Shown piece by piece: positions 1 to 10,910 of a stretch of DNA of 64,000 nucleotides (position 1 is its first letter; each line of letters begins with the position of its first letter). Source of the DNA: Carettochelys insculpta (Eukaryota > Chordata > Testudines > Carettochelyidae); contig NC_134138.1 in NCBI RefSeq assembly GCF_033958435.1, positions 6,522,001-6,586,000 on the forward strand, given 5' to 3'. Below the pieces are notes generated by a model, which saw only the letters and a program-made list of their open reading frames with translations, made no database searches and had not been told where the DNA came from. The translations under genes were made by a program, and so were the position numbers.

Positions 1-429
1 CCCTATATCCGTACACCCCTCATCTCACCACCTTAAAATAATCAGCACCTCATGGACTTCCATGTCCCTCCACCCTAGCCTACACGCTCTATACCTTCTG
101 CATACCAATATGCATCCCTACCCAGGATCAGCATGCACCTGCCAACACCCATCTCCCACCCCATCATTTGCCACAGGTACATGCCCTCCAAATCCAGCTT
201 CTCCTCGTTTGCACTTGCCTCTTCATCCCTGTCCCGGTGCCATATATTACCCCACAGCCTCATAAACCCCTATTTAAATACCCCAGCAAGCCTCCCCCGC
301 ACAGACTGTCAGACATCCACACCCCATATCAGACAGGACATCAAGACCCAATACCACTGCACCAGACCACCACCACCACCACCCCACAGCACAGACCCCA
401 CCCAAAGAACCCCACACCAGCAGGGGAAA

Positions 430-835
430 GCAGGATGGGGCTCTGAGGAGGGGAGACAGACCCCAACCCAGCAGTGGGGGAGGGGACATAGGAGGTTGAG
501 CTGTTGGGGGGGGCGGGTACAGAGGAGATAGAGATGCTGGGGTTTGAGGGTGTGGGGGTACACGGATCCCTGCCCAGCAAGAGGCGCAGACACAAGGGGA
601 GCAAGTTCGGGATGATGGGGGGCTACAGACCCCAGGAGAGGGAGGGGACACGTGGGGAGGGAGCTGAGAGGGGAGGACACAGAGACCACCCCAGCCAGGG
701 GAGGGGGACACAGAGGGGAGGGAGAAGACGCAGTGAGGTGCGCGGGGGGACAGACCCCAGGAGGGGGAGGGGGCTCCGAGTGGGGGGCACTGACCGGAGG
801 GGAGGGGAGGCTGAGGGGAACGGGGGGGGGGGTGC
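430..835 (+). repeat. G-rich purine minisatellite-like tract
   Basis: The plus strand is a run of loosely repeated units such as GGGGAGGGGACAGA and CAGACCCCAGGAG. Many runs of three to nine G are spaced a few bases apart. It lies in what would be intron 1 of the minus-strand gene that starts at 901, next to the CpG island. The long ORFs here on both strands are products of the base composition. G-quadruplex potential is inferred from the G-run spacing. Confidence 0.6.
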
Positions 836-890
836 AGGCGCGGGGGGAACAGGTGCCGACGGTCGGGGACGCCCCTCCACCCGCACCTAC

Positions 891-901
891 CTCTCCGCCA
901 T
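891..901 (-). CDS. Candidate first coding exon (partial, gene runs off the left edge)
   Basis: Read on the minus strand, the sequence is GCGAAG, then ATGGCGGAGAG, then GTAGGTG. This is a good Kozak context, a Met-Ala-Glu start and a consensus splice donor straight after codon position 2 of the fourth codon. It lies inside a CpG island, about 235 bases downstream of a ZNF143-like site in the same direction. Only 3 and 2/3 codons are present, so the gene cannot be named. The continuation would be to the left, outside the window. The call rests on motif context only. A chance ATG plus GT remains possible. Confidence 0.45.
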
Positions 902-1137
902 CTTCGCCGGCGGCTCGCTAGCGCGCGGCAGGCTGGGTGCGCAGAGTGGCGGCCCCCGCCCGCCAGCCCATGGCCCCGGCAGCTCCGGCTCCCGACACCG
1001 ACTGAGGCTCCGGCTCTGGCGGCAGCTCCGCCGCGTCCCCCCGTCACCATCGACAACCTGACCTCACCCGGCCGCAGCCAACCAGGCGCCGTCGGGGGCG
1101 GGGCCGGAGCGCCGAGCTCCGCCCTCCGCCCGGGCGC

Positions 1138-1153
1138 TGCTGGGAGATGTAGT
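1138..1153 (-). promoter_or_regulatory. ZNF143/Staf-type promoter motif
   Basis: The minus strand reads ACTACATCTCCCAGCA. This closely matches the ACTACAAYTCCCAGCA-type element bound by ZNF143/THAP11 at vertebrate CpG-island promoters. It lies about 240 bases upstream of the candidate ATG and supports a real promoter. Binding itself is inferred. Confidence 0.6.
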
Positions 1154-1261
1154 TTCTGCGCGGGAGCCAGGGGCTGCAGTGCAGAAGCCACAGCCCACCC
1201 TTGGGCAAGGCCCGGTCCATAGCACTCAGGAAGCCCTGCGAGCCGCCTGCTTCTCCCCGGT

Positions 1262-2169
1262 CGCTGCCCATTTCAATCTAATGCTGTCCTAGCGTCTTCC
1301 AGCCCCCCACCAGGCGCGAGGTGTACAGTGGGGGCTGCGGGGGCTGCGAGTCCCACTGCAAACTAGGGCTGCCAGTTCGGTTGGGTGCGTTCCTGCAGGT
1401 CTGATCACCTGACATAATCTTTCCTCTTTAAATCCTGGAAACTCCAGGACTCTCATGGAGCAAGCTAGAGCTATCAACCCTTCTGTAAACCCTGAACGTA
1501 ATGGAAACCGCTTCAAGCCAGCGTGTGCTGCGGCACCCCAGCATTCTTAGTTACATCATGTGGGCCCCCTACCCAACATTTCATCCCCTGTAGTTTAATC
1601 ATTGCATGGCCGGGTTGTCTGGGACTCCGATGTTCAAGATGCAAAGCCTATTGTGCTAGGTGCTGTACAAACTAGTTTGGTGACATCCAAGGGCTTTTGA
1701 TATGCAGGCAGTCAGACCAATTTATTTCACAATTCTCTCTGGCCATAAACTCTCCAACTTTATATACAAAAAGGCAATCCCTGCATTGGAGAGTATACAG
1801 GCCAAATTACACAATCTAGTTGTTTATAATCTACTTCACTTAGCAACATTTTGTGCTCTTCAAACGTATTAGTGGTGGAGTATTTTTCATTGTGCTGCTG
1901 CAGTTAAACATATTTTTAAATTCTGTTAAGGATACATGGTGCATGCAAAATTGAGATTATAGAATTTCTATAATGCAACCCATTGTTCTTATTTTAGCTA
2001 TACAAACATTAGTTGAATTACAGGAGCAATTAGAACCTTCACTGGAGATCAGGGTCCCATTATGCTAGTCACTGTGTATAAAACTTTCCAGCGGTCTTTG
2101 TAGCTGAGATCTGAAGGAGAGTGCCAAATCTGAGTCATTCTTTTCAAGTGATAAATCTGACGATATGTC
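1262..2169. other. AT-rich stretch without a recognised gene
   Basis: No ORF or splice-bounded exon stands out. Two short pieces (around 1640-1670 and 2045-2080) contain the phrase ATTGTGCTAGGTGCTGTACAA or a decayed version. That phrase recurs in an old amniote interspersed repeat, also seen near 46740. The rest is unassigned. Confidence 0.4.
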
Positions 2170-3134
2170 CAGATTGAAGTATTAGAGGAGGTTTTCGAAC
2201 AAATTAATAAACTAAACAGTAATAAGTCACCAGGACCAGATGGTATTCACCCAAGAGCTCTGATGGAACTCTAATGTGAAATTGCATAACTGTGGTATGT
2301 AATCCATCATCTAAACCAGTTTATATACCAGATGATGGGAGGATAACTAATCTGAAGCCAATTTTCACAAAAGGGTCCAGAGAAGACTGCAGCAATTACA
2401 AGCCAGTAAGCCTGAATTCAGTACCAGCCCTAAAACTATAATAAAGAACAGAACAATCAGACACATATATGAACACAATTTGTTGGGAAAGAGTCAACAT
2501 GGATTTTGTAAAGGGTAATCTACTAGAATTCTTTAAGGGAGTCAACAAGCATGTGGACCAGAGGGATTCAGTGAATATAGAATACTTCGATTTTCAGAAA
2601 ACCTTTGGCAAGATCCCTCACAAAAGGCTATTCAGCAAAGGAAGCTGCCATGAGATAAGAGGGAAGGTCCCACTCATGTATCCATAGCTGTTAAAAAGAT
2701 ACAAAACATAGAGTGGGAATAAATGTTAAGTTTTAAGAATGGAGAGATGTAAATAGCGATGCCCACAGGGATCCATACTGGGACTAATCCAGTTCAACAC
2801 ATTCATAAATGACCTGGAAACAACGAAAAAGCAACAAGGGATCCTGTGGCACCTTATAGACTAACTGAAACGCAGGAGCGTAAGCTTTCATGGGCAAAGA
2901 CCCACTTCGTCGGATGCATCTGACGAAGTGGGTCTTTGCCCACAAAAGCTTATGCTCATACATTTCTGTTAGTCTATAAGGTGCCACAGGACCCCTCGTT
3001 GCTTTTGCACATCCAGACTAACACGGCTACGCCTCTGATATTGGAAACAGTGAAGTAATCAAATTTGCAGATGGTACAAATGTAAGGAAATCGTAAGACG
3101 AATACATTTCCTGAGGGTGAGATATGTAGCAGAG
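2170..3134 (+). pseudogene. CR1 LINE reverse transcriptase relic
   Basis: Translated pieces match CR1 ORF2 in order. SNKSPGPDGIHPRALMEL lies near 2220. A decayed palm region with EYFDFQKTFGKIPHKRL lies near 2580. A block resembling IKFADDTKL lies near 3065, but one catalytic Asp reads as Gly (KFADGTNV). Stops and frameshifts are frequent and the copy cannot work. A fold-back SINE interrupts it between the NDLE and FADD blocks. Confidence 0.8.
2823..3041 (-). mobile_element. Fold-back SINE, two-arm copy
   Basis: The left arm (CCTGTGGCACCTTATAGACTAA ... GGGCAAAGACCCACTTCGTC) is followed at once by its inverted complement. The two arms are about 80-90 bases each and meet at the GGATGCATCTG centre. 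The right end carries the head, which on the minus strand begins TATCAGAGGCGTAGCCGTGT. The element is flanked by TGGAAACA at 2815-2822 and 3042-3049. That repeat points to insertion into the CR1 relic. I cannot give a database family name. Confidence 0.75.
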
Positions 3135-4728
3135 CGGTGGCTCTCAACCTTTCCAGAATACCAGGCCTGCCAACAGCAATTCAGGGCCCGAAGGCAGAAC
3201 AGTCAACGGGCTGCTGTGTACGCACAAGCTGCACCTGCACAGATGTGTTCCCTCTGACGTTTAGGCAGTGCTGTGCCTGCCTAGCTGGTGCCCAGCAAGC
3301 TGCCACTTGTGCGGCTGGGCACATTCTTCCAGCACAGCCAGGATGTCAGCATGCCTGCCTGGTAAGGATGCCAACAGTGTAATCACACAAAGCCAAAGAC
3401 CCTTGCCCCACCCCTACCCTGAGGACACACTCCCATCCCACCCCTTCTCTGAACCCTCACATCCACATCCACTCTCCCTTCATTGTTTCCTGTCTCCACC
3501 CTCACTCACTTTCAGCAGGCTGGGGCAGAAGGTTGGGGTGCCGGAGAGCATGCAGGGTGCAGGCTCTGGGAGGGAGTCTGGATGTGGGAGGGGTGTGGCC
3601 TCTGGGTGCTGGCTGTAGGCTGGGACAGGGGATTGGGGTGCAGCGGTTACCTCAGGTAGCTCCCAAAAGTGACTGGCACAACTCTCTGGCCGTGGCTTCC
3701 TGGCAGGAGTTGGGAGTAAAGGGTTCTCCATGTGCCGTCGCCTACAGGCGTTGCCCCTGCAGCTCCCATTGGCCACAATTCTCAGCCAGCGGAAGGTGTG
3801 GAGTCAGTGCTTGGGACGGGGCAAAACACGGAGACAGCAAGGCTGCAGGACAGAGGTGACTGGTGAGGAAGAGAGACCTGGGGAGCCACCAGCCATGTGA
3901 CACCCTTCCTGCCCAGGGAAGGGCTAGGAAAACCCCTTTTTGCCTCAGACACTGCCTCTTCCCTCCCCTGCTCTACCCCTCCCCACTGTTGCTCTGCCAT
4001 GAGCCTGCCTCTTCTCGCCCCTGCTCTGCTCCACCCACCTCCGCCCCTAGTTGAGGTGGCTTGGGGAATAGCAGGGCCAGAGGGTTGGTGCTAGCAGAAG
4101 GGGTCCGCCCCCTCCACTCACCAGCAGATGGTGGGGGAAGCAGAGCAAGGTGTCCCCAGCTCCTTTGCTCCCCCGGCTGCCACATTGCTCCACTTCTGCT
4201 GGGGAGTGTGGGGTGGTCCAGCCCCCTCCCTTGAGCAGCACAGCTGGGACAGTAAAGTGCTGGTGCGGACCCTGCTGCTGGCGTCAGCCCTCCAGCCCCA
4301 CGAGCCCCATATCAGCTGCTGTATGGCCTCTCCCACCCATGGCATTTGGGGGGTCATGTGGCCCCTTCTACCCCCCCCCCACACACACGTCATCCCTGTG
4401 CAGGGCCACATCGGCCACTTCAGGAGCAGAGCACAGGGAGGGTGAGCAGCGAGTCTACCTTAGCTCAGCTGCACAGATGGGAGTCCCCAGGCTCTTTTAA
4501 ATTGCCCGGACCCCGAGCCATTGCCCTCTCTGTCACCACCTCTCCCTGACGGTCGGCCTGCAGACTACTGTGCCCCTTTTGGGAGTCTGCTTGGTCTTGT
4601 GTACCCCAAGTTTCACCTCACTCAAAAACGACTAGCTTACCAAATCAGACAAAAAAGCTAAAAGTGTCACAGCACACTGGTACTGGAAAAGTGCTGACTT
4701 GCTTATTGTAACTGCATGCATAGAATCA

Positions 4729-5482
4729 TAGGGCTGGAAGGGACCTCAGGAGGTCATCTAGTCCAGCCCCCTGCTTCCAGCTGGATCAACCCCCACTAAG
4801 TCGTCCCAGCCAGGACCTTGTCCAGCCAGGACTTAAAAACCTCAAGGGATGGAGAATCCACCACCTTTCTAGGCAACGCATTCCAGTGCTTCACCACCAT
4901 CCTGGATAGTTTCCTGATATCCAACCTACTCCTCTCCTTCTGTAACTTAAGACTATTGCTTCTTGTTCTGCCGTCTGTCACCACTGAGAACAGTTTCTCA
5001 CCCTCCTCTTTAGAGCTCCCCTTCAGGAAGTTGAAGGCTGCTATTAAATCACCCCTCAGTCTTCTCTTCTGTAAACTAAACAAGCCCAAATTCAAAGCCT
5101 CTCTTCATAGGTCTTGTGCTCCAGCCCCTTAATCGTTTTGGTTGCCCTCTGCGGAACCTGCTCCAGCACATCCACATCCGTTGTATTCTGGGGGTCCCAA
5201 AACTGGACACAGTATTCCAGATGTGGCCTCACCAGTGACAAATAGAGGGGAACAACCACTTCTCTAGATCTGCTCACAATGCTCCTCCTAATATGCCATT
5301 AGCCACAAGGAAACACTGTTTACTCATACCCAGCCTTTCATCCACCATACCCCTAGGTCTCTTTACACTGTATTTCTGCTTAGCCGGTCACTCCCCAGCC
5401 AATAACAATGCTTGGGATTCTTCAATTGCAAGTGCAGGACTCTACAATTCTCCTTGTTGAGCCACATCAGATTTGTTTTGGC
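4729..5482 (-). mobile_element. CR1 LINE 3' fragment
   Basis: The left edge is the reverse complement of the CR1 3' terminus (CATAGAATCATAGGGCTGGAA). On the minus strand it encodes the ORF2 C-terminal blocks [18 protein letters not shown], then [24 protein letters not shown], then a decayed [18 protein letters not shown]. Several frame changes are present. It is 5' truncated inside the reverse transcriptase and inserted in the hAT-like element. Confidence 0.85.
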
Positions 5483-5489
5483 ATTGTTA

Positions 5490-5652
5490 TGGAACACCAC
5501 TGACCCAGGTCATCAGCAGGAGAAATTGAACCTACAACCTTTGTAGCTAAACCCCTGGGCTCTACCACATGAGCTCAAGGCCACCAGCTACTGAGCCAAG
5601 CTGTAAAGCAGAGACTTCACTCTTCCTTGTCAGTGGTCTCAGTGTCTTGGAG
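5490..5652 (-). mobile_element. tRNA-headed SINE (non-Cry type)
   Basis: Read on the minus strand, it has a pol III A-box-like stretch (GAGCTCATGTGGTAGAGC) about 35 bases before a B-box-like GGTTCAATTT. It resembles a second copy at 17270-17480 over its whole length, including the ACTGAGACCACTGACAAGG region. It is not a tRNA gene, because no acceptor stem pairs up. Confidence 0.5.
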
Positions 5653-5768
5653 GTTACAATTGTAAAATAAATCAACCGGAATACAAATATTCTATATATG
5701 TTTTAGTGTGCAGAATACACAGCAAGATAAGCAAGCAGTTGTCTATGGGAAATTTTAGTTTATACTCA

Positions 5769-6068
5769 AACACAGCAAGAAGTCCTGTGGCACCTTATAG
5801 ACTAACATATTTTGGAGCACAAGCTTTCGTGGGCAAAGACCTGCTTCGTTAGATGCATCTCACAAAACGTGTCTTTGCCCACAAAAGCCTATGCTTCAAA
5901 ATATCTGAGGAAGTGGACCTGTCCCACAAAAGCTCATCACCGAATAAATCATTTTGTTAGTCTGTAAAAGTGCTGCATTTCTGCTGTTCCAAAATATCTG
6001 TTAATCTATAAGGTGCTGCAGGACTTTTTGTTCTTGACGATCCAGGCTCACGCGGCTACCCCTCTGAT
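5769..6068 (-). mobile_element. Chimeric fold-back SINE
   Basis: It is flanked by AGTTTATACTCA (5757-5768) and AGTTTGTACTCA (6069-6080), a 12-bp target duplication with one change. The head is at the right (minus strand CTATCAGAGGGGTAGCCGCG). The body contains the CCTGTGGCACCTTATAGAC arm and its inverse. It also holds a third piece, AAAGCTCATCACCGAATAAAT, otherwise seen in the variant family at 43299-43502. Confidence 0.7.
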
Positions 6069-6316
6069 AGTTTGTACTCACTAGCTAGTGCTTTTTATGG
6101 AGGCTGTTGTAAAACAAAGCAAATCTCTAGCTGCGATTTGAGATCTGATCTCCTGGCAGACCACTGTGTCCCCCTAGGGGTACACACGCCCCTTGCTGAG
6201 AAGCACTAGAATGTATTAGCCAGTGGGGGTCATGACATCCCTGGAGATATGTAAAACTAGACTGGAAAAAGCCATGAAGGATAGATTTCCAGGAACAGCC
6301 TTGGATTGGCTAAAGC

Positions 6317-6660
6317 AGGGGGGAGGCAATAATTATTGTAGGGGAGGGCACTCCAAGATTTTGGTAAACGGTCAAGCGTCGCACTTTCCCGCCGGGGGGT
6401 GCAGGGTCTGGGATGGAGGTTGGGTGCAGAAGGGCGTGTGGGGTAGAGGACTGGGGTGCAGGAGGGGCTGTGTGGTCTGGGAGGGAGTTCAGGTAAAGGG
6501 GATCGGCACCGTTGTTTGGCTGAGCATGTGTGCTGCCTTGCCAGAGACAGCTAGGGAGTTGGTGGTGGGTTCCGAGGCCGCCGACAGAAGTGAACCAGGG
6601 GCACTCCAGAGCCAGGCCTGACTCTGCCTTTCCAAGGGAACAGAGCGAGGGCTGAATACC
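6317..6660 (+). repeat. hAT-type MITE left end (fragment)
   Basis: GCAGGGGGGAGGCAATAATTATTGTAGGGGAGGGCACTCCAAGATTTTGGTAAACGG-type sequence resembles the left end of a G-rich hAT MITE. It is followed by TCTGGGAGGGAG units like those in the elements at 3540 and 62399. The right terminus was not found. Confidence 0.35.
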
Positions 6661-7480
6661 CCTACCAGTGCCAGTGCCTCCTTCTGTCAGGACAGATTTG
6701 TCGTTGGGTAAAACACTGCTGCTGCCACCTTTGGGATCTGGAGTCCCATTTAGCTCTTGATTGTGATCCCCAGAGTTTATCATTTATCTGTCTGCTCTGT
6801 GGGACGGTACTCCTGTATCTTCAGGAGAGACCACGTGAGAAGCAGCCAGGCTCTTCTCTTTTAAACGCCAGAGGAGAATATTTTCCTGGTTTCTTTCCCC
6901 CTCTTGTGCCATCCACTCGCCTGTCGTGCTGCCATCGTGCTGGTCTCCTCCTGGGGAACAAATCTGCCCTCTGACTCATTGCTGCGTGCTCAGCTCACTC
7001 ACACTCTGGGCCCACTGCGGACGAGAGCTCAGAAGAAACACTTGTCTCATGTCCTTGACTCACTGCTGGGGCTTTCCAGCTCCTCTCTGACTTCTGTGAC
7101 TGGTCTCAGGGAGGCTGAATGAGAGCTGTGGCTCCTGGGCCCTGCCCTGCTTTTTAGGTTAGAAAATACTGAATCCAGTTCAACTTTTTCATTAGTAGCT
7201 AGAACAACAGAATGGGCAACTGCCTCTGGCATTATATTGGAACAGGCTGCATGGCACAGGGCACTGCTAGAACTTTTCACCTCTACGTCACCAGGGCTTA
7301 GTCCTCAGTCCAGGGCCCAGAGGGGAGGCGGCCACGTTATAAACCCACTGTCACCATCAGCATCCTTGCTGGCAGCTTCCAAAGGAAGGCCAAGGTCAGA
7401 CGGTGCCCTAGAGCAAGGGTGCACAGAGCAGGGGTGTGAAATTTTGGAAGGGGGCTGCCGCGCGGTCTGCTTTCCTTAAC
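6661..7480. other. No recognised gene
   Basis: Short ORFs lack conserved motifs and splice context. A CAGGGGTGTGAAATTTTGGAAGGG phrase near 7430 may be another hAT MITE end. Confidence 0.35.
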
Positions 7481-7494
7481 CAATCACGGAGGCA

Positions 7495-7770
7495 GAAGAA
7501 GAAGAGGATTACTCTGGTATAACTACGGCACCATAGCTGTGCTGACATAACTCTGTAGTGTGGGTGTAGCCTACAGCAACAGAAGGAGTTTTTCCATCAA
7601 TGTAAGAACACCAGCTGCCCAAGCAATGGAAACCAGTCGGATGTCCTCATGTACACTGAGGTTTAGGTCAAGCATTGATACATTCTTGGGGGGTATGGAC
7701 TTTTCACATCCAGGAGCAACATAGCTATACTAACCTAACTTGCAAGTGTAGACACGATCCAAGGCCCCTT
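7495..7770. repeat. Decayed DNA-transposon-like repeat
   Basis: Phrases such as GGTATAACTACGGCACCATAGCTGTGCTGACATAACTCTGTAGTGTGGGTGTAGCC and a terminal AGTGTAGACACGATCC recall an old MITE common in sauropsids. Terminal repeats are too decayed for superfamily assignment. Confidence 0.35.
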
Positions 7771-7841
7771 TACACTGCTATGTGTGTGTATTTCATTTCC
7801 ACTGCCAGATTGGTGTAAACTTAGCATAAATGAGAATCAGG

Positions 7842-8003
7842 CTCATGCCTAGGGAGGTTGTTGAATCTCCATTGTTGGAGATATTTAAGAACGGGTTAGA
7901 TAAATATCTGTCAGAGATGGTCTAGTTGGTGCGTGGCCCTGCTGTGAATGCAGAGGGCAGGAGTCAATGACCTCTCGAGGCTCCTTCCCGTCCTAGTATT
8001 CTA
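7842..8003 (+). mobile_element. CR1 LINE 3' tail
   Basis: The plus strand encodes [29 protein letters not shown] residues. It is followed by the CR1 3' UTR (GCAGAGGGCAGGAGTCAATGACCTCTCGAGG...CCTAGTATTCTA). It is severely 5' truncated. Confidence 0.75.
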
Positions 8004-8021
8004 TTTGCTATATATTTTGGA

Positions 8022-8052
<31 letters not shown>
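8022..8052 (+). repeat. (GTCT)n microsatellite
   Basis: Almost eight uninterrupted GTCT units, ending at GTCAGTGC. A likely polymorphic locus. Confidence 0.95.
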
Positions 8053-8703
8053 AGTGCTATATTTGTTCAAGAACTCCTCTTAAACCGTAAGATCTACAAC
8101 CATGAAATTTGGTCTTCTTACGCTAACTTAAACCAAGGTCAGCGTCTGGCTGTGCCTGGAAAGTGGGAAATGCCTGAAATGCCAGAGTTCCCCAGACTGT
8201 GGGAAGGGAGGGGCAACAACAAGAGGTTTGACATACTTCAGACTCACCACTAGGGGCAGCGAACGCAGAGAACAGTGATACAGCAGAGTGACCCCTGAGG
8301 CAGCCACAGCAGGAAAACAATGGCCATGTGGAGACAGGGGTCTCCATCCTGCCAGAAGAGGTAAGTGCCCCTCTACCCCAACCCCCATAATCCCCTGGCA
8401 CTTGGCCACAGCACCTTGCAGGGGGAGCTTTGCTGCCCCCCGCAGTCCCCCCACACAGTTAGCCCCCACAGAATCACAGAAGCACAGGGCTGGAAGGGAC
8501 CTCAGGAGGTCATCTCGTCCAGCCTCCTGCTTCAAGCAAGATCAACCCCCACAAAGTCATCCCAGCCAGGACCTTGTCCAGACGGCACTTAAAAACCCCA
8601 AGGGATGGAGAATCCACCACCTCTCTAGGCAACGCATTCCAATGCTTCACCACCTGCCTGGTGAAGTAGTTTTTCCTAATATCTAACCTACACCTTTCCC
8701 TCT

Positions 8704-10368
8704 TCAACTTTGACCATTACTCCTTGTTCTGCCATCTGACACCACTGAGAACAGTTTCTCACCCTCCTCTTTAGAGCTCCCCGTCAGAAAGTTGAAGGCT
8801 GCTATTAAATCACCTCTAAGTCTTCTCTTCTGGAAACTAAACAAGCCCAAATCCCTCAGCCTATCCTCATAGGTCTTGTGCTCCAGACCCTTAATCATTT
8901 TTGTTGCCCTTCGCTGAACCTGCTCCAGCAAATCCACATCCTTTATATACTGGGGGGCCGAAAACTGGACACAATATTCCAGATGTGGTCTCACCAGTGC
9001 TGAATAAAGAGGAATAACTACTTCTCTAGATCTGCTTGAAATGCTCCTCCTAATGCACCCCAGTTTGCCGTTAGTCTTCTTGGCTACAAGGGCACACTGT
9101 TTACTCATATCTAGCCTTTCATCCACCATAACCCCTAGGTCCCTTTCCATCGTACTGCTACTGAGCCAGTCGGTCCCCAGCCTGTAACAATGTTTGGGAT
9201 TCTTCCGCCCCAGGTACAGGACTCTACACTTCTCCTTATTGAACCACATCAGATTTCTTTTGGCCCAGTCCTCCAATTTATCCAGGTCCCTCTGGATTCT
9301 CTCTCTACCCTCCAACGTATCTACCTCTCCCCCTAGTTTTGTGTCATCCGCAAACTTGCTGAGGGTGCAGTCCAGTCCCTCATCCAGGTCATTAATAAAG
9401 ATGTTGAACAACACCGGCCCCAGAACTGAGCCTTGTGGCACTCCACTTGAAACCAACTGCCATCCAGATATTGAGCCATTGACCACTACCCATTGGGCCC
9501 GACCATCAAGCCAGCTTTCTATCCATCTTATAGTCCAAGGATCCAATCCATATTTCCTTAACTTATGGACAAGAATGTTGTGGGAGACCGTATCAAAAGC
9601 CTTGATGAAGTCAAGGTATATCACATCCACTGACTTCCCCATGTCCACAGAGCTTGTTACCTCGTCATAGAAGCTAATCAGATTAGTCAGGCAGGACTTG
9701 CCCCTAGTGAATCCATGTTGGCTACTTTTGATCACTTTCCCCTCTTCCGAGTGCTCCAAAATGGATTCCTTGAGGATTCCCTCCATTCTTTTCCCAGGGA
9801 TTGAGGAAAGGCTAATGGGTTTATAGTTCCCTGGATTGTCCTTCTTTCCTTTTTTAAAGATGGGCACTACATTTGCCTTCTTCCAGTCATCTGGAATCTT
9901 CCCCAATCTCCAAGAGTCTTCAAGGATAATGGCCAAAGGTTCGGCAGTGACCTCTGCCAATTCCTTCAGTACCCTGGGGTGCATTTAGTCCAGACCCATG
10001 GACTTGTGCACATCTAGTTTTTCTAGATAGCTGAGAACTTGTTCCTTCCCCACAGATGGCTGCCCTCCACCTTCCCATACTGCATGTCTAGGACTGTCAT
10101 GGGGAAGTTGAATTTGTCTGTGAAGACTGAGGCAAAAAAAATCATTGAGTACTTCAGCTTTTCCTACATCATCTGTCACTAGGTTACCTCCCTCATCCAG
10201 TAATGGCCCCACACCTTCTCTGATAACCTGTTTATTGTTCACATGCCTGTAGAAACCCTTCTTGTTACTCTTCACATCCCTTGCCAGCTGCAGTCCCAAT
10301 TGTGCTTTCGCTTTCCTGATTACTGCCCGGCATTCTCCAGCCATATGTTTATACTCCTCCTTAGTCAA
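8704..10368 (-). pseudogene. CR1 ORF2 reverse transcriptase part
   Basis: It translates through the linker (MTKEEYKHMAGECRAVIRKAK), the finger motif [33 protein letters not shown], palm motif [37 protein letters not shown] and the catalytic FADDTKLGG with both Asp present. It ends in the LEYCVQF and [14 protein letters not shown]-terminal blocks. One in-frame stop (TAG, 9985-9987) interrupts the [11 protein letters not shown] junction. A frame change near 8705 separates the last block ([25 protein letters not shown]), which reads on to about 8510. The endonuclease lies upstream, beyond another break at about 10370-10450. Confidence 0.85.
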
Positions 10369-10450
10369 CTGTCCATGTTTCCATTTCTGGTATGCATCCT
10401 TTTTGAATTTAAGCTGACTAAGGATTTCACTGTTAAGACAAGCTGGTTGC

Positions 10451-10910
10451 CTACCATGTTTTGCATTTCTTACTACGCAGCGGGATTGTTTGCTCCTGTG
10501 CGTTCAGTAAGACTTCTTTAAAATACTGCCACTTCTCTTCAACTCTTTTCCCCTTCATCTTCATTTCCCAAGGGATCCTGCTCATCTGGTCTCTCAGGGA
10601 ATCAACGTCTGTTCTTCTGAAATCAAGGGTCTGTATGTTACTGCTCACCCTTCTCCCTTTCGTCCGGATCCTGAAATCTATGATCTCGTGGTCGCTGCAT
10701 CCCAGGTTCCCTCCCACTTCTATTTCTTCTACCAGTTCTTCCCTGTTTGTGAGCAGCAGGTCAAGTTGTGCACGGCCCCTGGTTGGTTCCTTCAGCACTT
10801 GTACCAAGAAGTTAACCCCAACATTCTCCAAAAACTTCCTGGATTGTCTGTGTGCTGCTGTATTGGTCTCCCAACAAATGTCCAGATGATTAGACTCAGA
10901 GGTTAGACTC
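10451..10910 (-). pseudogene. CR1 ORF2 endonuclease C-terminal part
   Basis: The minus strand reads [21 protein letters not shown], then VLKEPTRGRAQLDLLLTNREE, then LGCSDHEIIDFRI. The SDH is the conserved C-terminal motif of the exonuclease-endonuclease-phosphatase fold. It is cut exactly where the plus-strand CR1 enters. Its upstream half resumes at 12673 on the far side of that insert, within the MGDFNHPDICWE motif. Confidence 0.85.

Larger units (their letters stand above)
700..1260. promoter_or_regulatory. CpG-island promoter
   Basis: This block is visibly GC-rich with dense CpG dinucleotides and GC boxes (for example GGGGGCGGGGCC near 1095). The flanks beyond 1260 become AT-rich at once. 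It covers the candidate minus-strand first exon and a ZNF143-like site. This is the usual arrangement for a vertebrate housekeeping promoter. No TATA box is seen. A transcript toward the right is possible, but I found no plus-strand exon. Confidence 0.6.
3135..6208. mobile_element. Long nonautonomous hAT-like element, interrupted
   Basis: The left end reads CGGTGGCTCTCAACC. The right end, reverse complemented, reads TAGTGCTTCTCAGCA. Both resemble the CAGNGGTTCTCAACC terminus of hAT elements. Internal phrases near 4600 (CCCAAGTTTCACCTCACTC) and near 5660 (AAAATAAATCAACCGGAAT) belong to the same nonautonomous element as I remember it from turtle DNA. Three younger insertions split it: a CR1 tail, a tRNA-headed SINE and a fold-back SINE. 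No matching 8-bp target duplication remains. ORFs inside it are G-rich artefacts. Confidence 0.6.

Noticed and set aside
274..1191. 305-residue minus-strand ORF at the left edge
   Set aside because: Pro/Ser/Leu-rich composition from a C-rich tract, no domain, and it reads through the candidate ATG-plus-donor exon. A product of base composition.
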